Assembly (NCBI GenBank): GCA_964429075.1
Contig: CAYSBA010000074.1
Span: 1 to 6,499, forward strand
Direction: 5' to 3'
DNA length: 6,499 nt
Source: CAYSBA01 sp964429075 [NCBI: uncultured bacterium]
GTDB lineage: Bacteria; CAYSBA01
Positions 1 through 6,499 of the stretch are shown in pieces. The notes beneath the pieces were generated by a model. The model was not told the origin of the DNA, did no database searches, and saw only the letters and a program-made list of their open reading frames with translations. A program made the translations under genes and the position numbers. Positions within the stretch are counted from its first letter, which is position 1, and each line of letters opens with the position of its first letter.

Positions 1-1457
1 ATTTACAGCTATTGGTCTGATATCAGTATTAGGGAGGATTTTTACTTTCGATAATGCCCTTTTAAAGGATTTAACTCTACTTGGATGTAGACTAAATTTG
101 ATAAATTCTGGTGTCATGTAGCGCCATAAATCCAATTTTCTGTTTAACCTTTTTAAAATTTTTTCTTTTTCTGGTCCTGTACCTGCAACAAGTGTAACGC
201 CTTCAATAGGATAAATTGTTGTTTTATAAAAGACTCTATCAAGCCCTTCTTTGATCGATGCAACAATCTCAGCCTCCCATTTATCAAGGTAATTCTGTCC
301 CCCTGGTAAAAAAGTTAGCACTCTTGCTCCCTTTTTTAAAAAAGGTAAAAGCATGTTAAAAAAATCCACAGTATAGTATCTAACGTTAAAGAGATCCGAT
401 GGTGCTGGTGCTACAAGAAGTATTGTGTCGAACAATCCCTTCAGTCTGCCTCCCTTTATAATGCTCCTTGCATCACCAAATATTATTTTTAGATCTTTGT
501 GATTTTTACATCCAGTATGCATCATTCTCTGTAGCATCAAAATAGAAGGGTCTAATTCCACTGCAACAACTTTTTTAAAGAGCCTATTCCATTTTGAACA
601 CGCAAAAAAGCTTGAACCTGGTCCCAAAATCAGTATGTCACCACCGCCAGATATACCATATGCAAGGCCCATTTTTATCTCCAAATCCCTCTCATCTTTA
701 CTACTGAATAAATAGGAAGAATTCATATATAAAGAGGACTGGTTGCTATTTATGTACAGACTCAGCCTACCAAACTTGGTTTCCTTAACAAAAAATGGTT
801 TATTTTTCATAAAATGTTGAAAACTCCATAGGGGATCTCTAACTGACATAACAGGAAAAACTGTAATTGTAAGCAAGTGTAAAAATACAAGTGCTTTTTT
901 ATTTTTTATGTATAAAAAAAGTAAAATTTGAGCCATAAGTATAGAAAAAACAAAAAAGAGTCCTGCACCAAAGAACTGCAAAAGATAAAAGGTACCACTA
1001 CCTATACCTGCCCCCAGACATTCTGAGGCATACACCTCTACAGGATCGTTACCCTCTTTAATAAAATAGGGGAATAGTATGCCGCCCAAAAATGCAACAG
1101 GAATCGGTATGAGCACAGCAAGGATTGAATCTACAGAGAGCCTCTTTATTTCACCAAAGGGCCATATCAAATCTATTCTTCTTATTGAAATTCCTGTTAT
1201 CAATGCAACAATTAAAAGTAATAAAAGAAGATATTGGCCCTTCACATATTTAATGAAGTCTTTTTTTGAGACCGCTATCACACCAAAAGTTGATGATAAC
1301 AACCACGCAGCAAGATATAGGCCCAGTATTAACTCAAGACCCTCGGTTACATAGAATATCTCTCTAAGCAGCATCATCTGAAGGCATGAGGAGATAAGAC
1401 CATACAGATAAGGATATCTCAGTATTGATGATCTATGAAATCGTTTAATTACCCCAT
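1..1457 (-). CDS. Spermidine-synthase-like multi-pass membrane protein, 3' partial, start frame disrupted
   Basis: My translation of the minus strand gives one uninterrupted frame from codon 1452-1450 to the left edge (484 codons), so the C-terminus is missing. Residues are numbered from the ATG at 1457 as if it were in frame. Residues about 16-205 are strongly hydrophobic, with roughly six membrane segments (about 16-31, 41-63, 75-92, 111-133, 148-184, 189-206). They resemble the N-terminal half of fused membrane/spermidine-synthase proteins, including a YASECLGAGIG stretch at 143-153. A Rossmann methyltransferase-like domain follows: SAM loop GPG at 279-281, acidic E301/D303, GDAR at 328-331, and a C-terminal NTDIRP at 477-482, as in this family. 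The usual catalytic D-x-x-D-P stretch reads VAPAP (349-353), so both acidic residues are missing and aminopropyl transfer is doubtful. No standard in-frame start exists upstream of the ATG pair at 1377-1372, which would cut off the first membrane segment and has no Shine-Dalgarno. Substrate unknown. Family call fairly sure, function not. Confidence 0.75.
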
Positions 1458-3455
1458 CTAATATTCCTCTGGGGGAATAGGTAGATAGATGTAAAAGGTT
1501 GACCCCTGGTTCTTCTTACTTTCAACCTTTATTGTACCCTCATGTGCATCTATAATCTTTTTTGCAATATATAGTCCAAGTCCTGCACCACCATGTTTTC
1601 TTGTGTGTGTTTCTTCGACCTGATAAAAGAGTTCGAATATCTTATCAAGGTTGTCGATATCTATCCCGGTACCATAGTCACGAATCCATATTACGATATA
1701 GTCTCTCCCTTCTGTGCCAAATTTACGCCGTCTTATATCCCTCTTTTCATCGATAATTATATTTTTTTGTGTCTCTATTCCAACCTCGATTCTGGATTTT
1801 TCAGGGCTGAATTTTACAGCATTGTTCAGTATGTTTACGAAAACCTGTTTGAGTTTCAGTTCGTCTCCTAATGTCTGTGGTATTGAGTCTTGTATCTTTG
1901 TGATAATCTCGATATCTTTTTTTTTGGCCATAGGGAGGATCGTCTGAATACAGGATTCAATTACAGGAATAAGGTTAACCTCTCTTTTGCTAAGCGAAAT
2001 TGCTCTGTCTTCAAACTGTGTTGCTTCAAGGAGATTTGTGATCAGAGAATACAACTCGTCTGTCTTATTCTCGACAATATCAAGATATTTCTTTACATCA
2101 TCAGAGGCATCCTTTAGATCTTCCCTGATAAATTCAAGGTATCCCTTAATTGATGTGAGGGGTGTACGTAATTCATGGCTTACCTTTGCAAGAAAGGTTG
2201 TCTTCAAGCGGTCAACCTCTTTTAGTTTACTGTAGGCCTCTTCAAGTTCTGTATGTTTTTTCTTCAATTCCTCAAAGGTCTCTTTAAGAGTCTTTACATG
2301 TTGTTCTGTCATTACCTTTACCTTATAGTCTGCATAGATGAGTTCTGTGGCCACTGTAGAGATGCAATTTGCAATTTTTTTTACCCTTTTTTCATCGTAA
2401 TGTGGAAATGGCACCTTTTGATCGATAAGTGAGTATGGACCGATAACAAGCTTCATAATCGGCTCTTCCTGAAAAAGTACACCGGAAATACATGTAGCAA
2501 GATTTCCCTTTAGGGGGAGAAAAACCAGTTTTTTCTCTTTAAGAACACTCTGCTCTGCCCTTTTGTGCCTTATCAATTCTCCATGTAATTTTGCTATCCT
2601 TGATTTGTGTTGTGAAATTCTCTCGGGGACCCTTGTTATTAAATTTTTGTTAGTGTAGCTATAAAAACTCAGTGGCAATAAGAAGGCCTCAGTAAAACTT
2701 TCCTGTAGTTCATATAGAAGTGTGTCATCAAAATGAAACAACTCTTCTTTTAGTCTATCTTCTATCTTTATCTCTGTAGTTATCCTAAGTTCTGGTTCTT
2801 CGTTCTTTATAAAGGAGAATATTGCCTCTATGAATTCATCGGTTGAAAGACCGGTCTTTTCAACTATTCTGAATCTTACATCGAGGTTGTTCCAGAGAAT
2901 TACAAGAAGTGTTCTCAATGTTTCAAGCACCCCTTCACCATTGATTGCTGATGCCTTAATTACCGGTCTATCAGAATTTCTCATAAACTGTTCGATCTTG
3001 CTGTCCTCAAGCCTGTCTGGAAGATCTATCTTATTGAACTGTATAACCACAGGCACACTGTGGTAATCTATACCGTTGGATTCAAGATTCTCAAGCATAT
3101 TTTCCCATGCACTGTTGTTTAGCCTTATCCTGTCTTTTTGTGCGTCTGCAACAAAGACAATGCCATCAACCTGCTGCAGGACCTGTCTCCGTGTTGCGTT
3201 GTGTATAACTTGACCGGGGACCGTAAATAGCTTGAGGTTTATCCTATAGTCCTTTTTTGTCCTGAATGATATTGGTAAAAGATCAAAGAATATGGTCCTG
3301 TCATCCTTGGTGTCAAGTTCCATCAATTTGCCTCTGTACTGTGGTCTGATGAATGAGTATACCTTCTGTAGATTGGTGGTCTTTCCAGAAAGAGGAGGAC
3401 CGTAGTATACCACCTTTATTGCCAGCTCTTTTTGTGTGACATTAAGAACTACCAT
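1458..3455 (-). CDS. MglA/Ras-like GTPase fused to a cytosolic sensor histidine kinase
   Basis: This 665-residue protein has no membrane segment or signal peptide, so it should be cytosolic. Residues 1-195 match the small GTPase MglA closely and nearly colinearly: P-loop GPPLSGKTT (19-27), switch I arginine R53 with T54, TVPGQV with Q82, NKID (141-144) and a SAxxG-like loop at 169-173. In Myxococcus MglA, R53 and Q82 serve GTP hydrolysis, and both are present. The Ras G12/MglA G21 position is proline P21. Residues about 205-375 form an unassigned, possibly GAF- or PocR-like, sensory region, followed by a charged coiled coil (about 380-420). The kinase core follows: H-box SHELRTP with phosphoacceptor H427, N-box with N541/N545, DYGTG (593-597), an F-box near 607-610 and GGAGLGL (622-628). 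A basic insert lies at about 564-585. I chose the ATG at 3455 because the N-terminus aligns with MglA and AAGGA lies 9 bases upstream. No response regulator is adjacent. Domain identities are sure; the signal sensed and the output are unknown. Confidence 0.93.
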   Translation of the reverse strand: MVVLNVTQKELAIKVVYYGPPLSGKTTNLQKVYSFIRPQYRGKLMELDTKDDRTIFFDLLPISFRTKKDYRINLKLFTVPGQVIHNATRRQVLQQVDGIVFVADAQKDRIRLNNSAWENMLENLESNGIDYHSVPVVIQFNKIDLPDRLEDSKIEQFMRNSDRPVIKASAINGEGVLETLRTLLVILWNNLDVRFRIVEKTGLSTDEFIEAIFSFIKNEEPELRITTEIKIEDRLKEELFHFDDTLLYELQESFTEAFLLPLSFYSYTNKNLITRVPERISQHKSRIAKLHGELIRHKRAEQSVLKEKKLVFLPLKGNLATCISGVLFQEEPIMKLVIGPYSLIDQKVPFPHYDEKRVKKIANCISTVATELIYADYKVKVMTEQHVKTLKETFEELKKKHTELEEAYSKLKEVDRLKTTFLAKVSHELRTPLTSIKGYLEFIREDLKDASDDVKKYLDIVENKTDELYSLITNLLEATQFEDRAISLSKREVNLIPVIESCIQTILPMAKKKDIEIITKIQDSIPQTLGDELKLKQVFVNILNNAVKFSPEKSRIEVGIETQKNIIIDEKRDIRRRKFGTEGRDYIVIWIRDYGTGIDIDNLDKIFELFYQVEETHTRKHGGAGLGLYIAKKIIDAHEGTIKVESKKNQGSTFYIYLPIPPEEY
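1465..1470 (-). promoter_or_regulatory. Ribosome binding site for the membrane spermidine-synthase-like gene
   Basis: The minus strand reads AGAGGA inside the last codons of the GTPase-kinase gene, 7 bases before the ATG at 1457-1455, which itself directly follows the kinase stop codon TAG (1460-1458). This is the best start signal for the downstream gene, and it implies translational coupling. However, the ATG reads ATG GGG TAA, and the long open frame is reached only by a shift of one base. Confidence 0.5.
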
Positions 3456-3464
3456 ATTTATTTT

Positions 3465-3469
3465 TCCTT
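3465..3469 (-). promoter_or_regulatory. Ribosome binding site of the GTPase-kinase gene
   Basis: AAGGA on the minus strand lies 9 bases before the ATG at 3455-3453. It supports that start, which also places the P-loop at the same residue number as in MglA. Confidence 0.55.
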
Positions 3470-3482
3470 ATTTTTTAGATCT

Positions 3483-3509
3483 TTTATAACAAAGATAAAG
3501 CTTTAACAA
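3483..3509 (-). promoter_or_regulatory. Candidate sigma70-type promoter for the GTPase-kinase operon
   Basis: On the minus strand, TTGTTA (3509-3504) and TATAAA (3488-3483) are separated by 15 bases, shorter than the preferred 17. A transcript would start near 3476 and leave a leader of about 20 bases before the ATG at 3455. In a region this AT-rich such matches arise by chance, so support is modest. Confidence 0.3.
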
Positions 3510-3526
3510 GTGTATATGAGTATATC

Positions 3527-3541
3527 TAACGATTATCGATA
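3527..3541. repeat. Short imperfect inverted repeat in the divergent intergenic region
   Basis: TAACGAT and ATCGATA flank a single T; six of the seven positions pair. It lies upstream of the candidate kinase promoter, near the middle of the intergenic region. It could be a regulator site, but the arms are short and the region is AT-rich, so this is a weak call. Confidence 0.2.
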
Positions 3542-3588
3542 TTTTAATGAGATAATATTCTAAAAAGGGAAGTAAAAAACAAAAAGGG

Positions 3589-3607
3589 TTGATTTTGACA
3601 AAATCGA
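3589..3607. promoter_or_regulatory. Palindrome overlapping the nfn promoter, possible operator
   Basis: TTGATTTT and AAAATCGA form arms around a GAC centre. The inner six positions of each arm (GATTTT/AAAATC) are perfectly complementary, the seventh is T against G, and the eighth pairs. The palindrome covers the TTGACA -35 box, where a bound repressor would block polymerase. The arms begin like FNR half-sites, but the spacing (9 bases between TTGAT and ATCGA) does not fit FNR, nor is it a Rex consensus. The regulator is unknown. Confidence 0.4.
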
Positions 3608-3621
3608 GGCTATCATATAAA
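3595..3621 (+). promoter_or_regulatory. Candidate sigma70-type promoter of nfnAB
   Basis: A perfect TTGACA (3595-3600) is followed after 15 bases by TATAAA (3616-3621); ATAAAT at 3617 would give 16. Transcription would begin near 3628, about 25 bases before the nfnA ATG. The perfect -35 box and its position before the operon make this more credible than the divergent candidate, although the spacer is short. Confidence 0.5.
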
Positions 3622-3642
3622 TGGAGTCTTTCGATGAAATGT

Positions 3643-3646
3643 GAGG
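3643..3646 (+). promoter_or_regulatory. Ribosome binding site that decides the nfnA start
   Basis: GAGG lies 6 bases before the ATG at 3653. The alternative in-frame GTG at 3641 overlaps this site and has no good Shine-Dalgarno of its own, so I take 3653 as the start. The resulting N-terminus (MYEIVDKK) is also the usual one in this family. Confidence 0.65.
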
Positions 3647-3652
3647 TTTGCC

Positions 3653-4495
3653 ATGTATGAGATAGTAGATAAGAAAATCCTTGCAGAAAAAGAGGTGTGG
3701 CTTGAGGTAAATGCACCTGTTGTTGCAAAAAAGCACAGAGCAGGCCAATTTGTTATTGTGATCCCTCATGAAAGAGGCGAAAGGATACCACTGACAGTTG
3801 CAGACAAAGATCCTAAGAGAGGTACAATTGTCCTTGTTGTGCAGGAAATAGGCAAATCGACAGCCTATATAAACAGGATGAAGGTGGGTGAGTCATTTTA
3901 TTCACTTGTAGGTCCTCTTGGTAAACCCACTCATATTAAAAAGTATGGTAACTGTGTTGTGGTAGGTGGTGGAGTTGGAATTGCCCCGCTCTATCCGATT
4001 ACAAAGGCCCTTTATGAGGCAGGTAATAGAGTTACATCCATCCTTGGTGCAAGGACAAAAGAGCTTCTCATTATGGAAGATATGATGCGCTCTGTCAGTC
4101 ATGAGACGATAGTTGTAACAGATGATGGTAGTTATGGTCAGAAGGGGCTTGTAACAGATGCCCTTAAACCCCTTCTTGAATCTAATCAAAAAATAGACCT
4201 TGTTGTTACAATTGGTCCTGCTATAATGATGAAGTTTGTGTGTCTATTGACCAAAGAATACAATGTACCAACATTGGCAAGTCTTAATTCTATCATGGTA
4301 GATGGGACAGGAATGTGCGGTGCATGCAGGATCGAGGTAGGTGGTGAAACAAAGTTTGTCTGTGTGGATGGTCCTGAATTTGATGGCCATAAGGTAGATT
4401 TTGACCTTTTAATGAAAAGACAGAGGGCCTACATAAAACAGGAGAGGCTTGCATACGAGACCTTTCTAAAAGAGCACAAAAAATGTTACGAATAG
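3653..4495 (+). CDS. nfnA: NfnA, small subunit of NADH-dependent ferredoxin:NADP+ oxidoreductase (SudB-like)
   Basis: This 280-residue protein is the NAD(H)-binding subunit of the cytosolic Nfn complex, in which NADH and reduced ferredoxin together reduce NADP+ (reversibly) by flavin-based electron bifurcation. In order, it has a ferredoxin-reductase-type FAD barrel with the RIPLT motif (44-48), a pyridine-nucleotide-binding domain opening with GGGVGIAP (105-112), and a C-terminal [2Fe-2S] site with C222, C225 and C237. D217 lies just before, fitting the Asp-plus-three-Cys ligation known for NfnA. The length is typical for the family. NfnB follows after 23 bases, as expected for the two-subunit enzyme. 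Homologues are also annotated as sulfide dehydrogenase beta subunit (SudB), and PyrK is a more distant relative; the glutamate-synthase-like partner rules out PyrK. Sequence alone does not separate Nfn from Sud activity. A start at GTG 3641 would add four residues. Confidence 0.9.
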   Translation: MYEIVDKKILAEKEVWLEVNAPVVAKKHRAGQFVIVIPHERGERIPLTVADKDPKRGTIVLVVQEIGKSTAYINRMKVGESFYSLVGPLGKPTHIKKYGNCVVVGGGVGIAPLYPITKALYEAGNRVTSILGARTKELLIMEDMMRSVSHETIVVTDDGSYGQKGLVTDALKPLLESNQKIDLVVTIGPAIMMKFVCLLTKEYNVPTLASLNSIMVDGTGMCGACRIEVGGETKFVCVDGPEFDGHKVDFDLLMKRQRAYIKQERLAYETFLKEHKKCYE

Positions 4496-4503
4496 CCTCA
4501 TAA

Positions 4504-5934
<1,431 letters not shown>

Positions 5935-5937
5935 AAA

Positions 5938-6499
5938 CTATTTTTTATGTTTCACATACTGGTAGATATTTACCCTAAAATTGTATTGATCCACAACATA
6001 AATTCTGTCGTCTGGGCTGATCCAGATCCCTGCAGGTAACCAAAGTTTTCCCTCCTGATGTCCAAAACCTCCAAACGGTAGTAGAAAACGACCTTCTCTA
6101 TCAAATATCAGTACTGCACTGAATGCTGCATCTATAACATATATATGGCCTTCACTATCTGTGGATATCCCCTTGCCTCGAGGTATACAGCCTATAACAT
6201 CACAATTGTCACCAAACATCTTTATTAGATTGAAATTCTTGTCATATATATGGACCTTAAAGTTAAAGGTGTCCATTATATATATATTACCATCTTTATC
6301 TACGTGAATATTTGTTGGGAAATTAAATGTATCCGGACCGGCTGGGCCACGTTTTCCAAATACTCCAAGTTTTTTGTGTGTACTCAGATCGAAATAAACA
6401 ATATGGTGCTTTTTGATATCTATAACATATAATCTGTTATTATTTACATCTACTGCAAGACCAACAGGTTTTTCAAATATTTCTTTGCCACCGATTGCA
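5938..6499 (-). CDS. NHL-repeat beta-propeller protein, C-terminal part only
   Basis: The frame is open from the right edge to the TAG at 5940-5938, giving 186 visible residues; the N-terminus is outside the window. An internal ATG at 6276 is not the start, because clear repeat sequence continues upstream of it. Four NHL-type units of about 45 residues can be seen, each with a P-x-G-(I/L)-x(2)-D-x(4)-(I/L)-Y-V-(I/V)-D core or a variant of it: GLAVD...LYVID, NIHVD...IYIMD, GISTD...IYVID and GIWIS...IYVVD, each followed by a V-x-(I/V)-(Y/F) strand. The last ends QYVKHKK, so the propeller closes at the C-terminus. NHL propellers bind proteins or ligands and are often exported in anaerobic bacteria, but a signal peptide cannot be judged here. 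Partner and function are unknown. Family assignment is firm. Confidence 0.88.
   Translation of the reverse strand, partial: AIGGKEIFEKPVGLAVDVNNNRLYVIDIKKHHIVYFDLSTHKKLGVFGKRGPAGPDTFNFPTNIHVDKDGNIYIMDTFNFKVHIYDKNFNLIKMFGDNCDVIGCIPRGKGISTDSEGHIYVIDAAFSAVLIFDREGRFLLPFGGFGHQEGKLWLPAGIWISPDDRIYVVDQYNFRVNIYQYVKHKK

Noticed and set aside
1079-1354. Plus-strand open frame of 91 codons
   Set aside because: It lies antisense to the continuous minus-strand membrane-protein frame, and its translation has no recognisable motif; a shadow frame.
1562-2235. Several overlapping plus-strand open frames of 64-92 codons
   Set aside because: All are antisense to the histidine kinase domain, whose motifs are unambiguous on the minus strand.
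3511-3526. Direct repeat GTATAT...GTATAT in the intergenic region
   Set aside because: Two short AT-rich copies are expected by chance in this composition.
3621-3644. A seven-codon leader open frame (MESFDEM) ending on the nfnA ribosome binding site
   Set aside because: The ATG overlaps the predicted -10 box and lies upstream of the expected transcript start, and I see no ribosome binding site for it.
3468-3769. Two minus-strand open frames of 69 and 86 codons across the intergenic region and the 5' end of nfnA
   Set aside because: They overlap nfnA and the divergent promoters, have no family features, and have no better start signals than expected by chance.
5935-5950. A-run/T-run pair as an intrinsic terminator
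   Set aside because: The stem would be only A-T pairs of about five bases with no GC content; too weak to call.
6250-6432. Plus-strand open frame of 60 codons
   Set aside because: It is antisense to the NHL-repeat frame, which runs intact through this stretch to the right edge.

Overview
The window carries five protein genes and no RNA genes, insertion sequences or CRISPR arrays that I can see. The DNA is AT-rich (about 35-40% GC by eye). Codon use favours AGA/AGG for arginine and ATA for isoleucine. Together with an Nfn-type flavoprotein pair, an MglA-like GTPase, a membrane spermidine-synthase-like protein and an NHL-repeat protein, this suggests an anaerobic, possibly thermophilic bacterium of the Nitrospirota (Thermodesulfovibrio-like) or Desulfobacterota type. 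That taxonomic guess is inference only.

Layout. Positions 1-3455 hold two minus-strand genes. The upstream one (1458-3455) is a 665-residue soluble protein that joins an N-terminal MglA/Ras-like GTPase domain to a C-terminal histidine kinase. Directly after its stop codon lies a multi-pass membrane protein with a spermidine-synthase-like SAM-binding domain (1-1457), whose 3' end runs off the left edge. The good ATG of this second gene (1455-1457, with a Shine-Dalgarno sequence) is out of frame with the rest of the coding sequence by one base, at a run of four G. This is either a lost base, an unusual start or a -1 slip. A 197-bp divergent intergenic region (3456-3652) holds candidate promoters for both directions and a palindrome over the plus-strand -35 box. 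The plus strand then carries nfnA (3653-4495) and nfnB (4519-5934), a two-gene operon for an electron-bifurcating NADH-dependent ferredoxin:NADP+ oxidoreductase (also annotated as sulfide dehydrogenase SudBA). Three bases after the nfnB stop, a convergent minus-strand NHL-repeat gene ends (5938-6499); its 5' end is off the right edge.

How the genes relate. NfnA and NfnB form one enzyme that balances NADH, NADPH and reduced ferredoxin pools. The GTPase-kinase and the membrane protein look co-transcribed, but nothing in the sequence ties them functionally to Nfn. No response regulator and no MglB-like GTPase-activating protein is in the window, so the input and output of the GTPase-kinase are unknown. 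That fusion is the most interesting item here.
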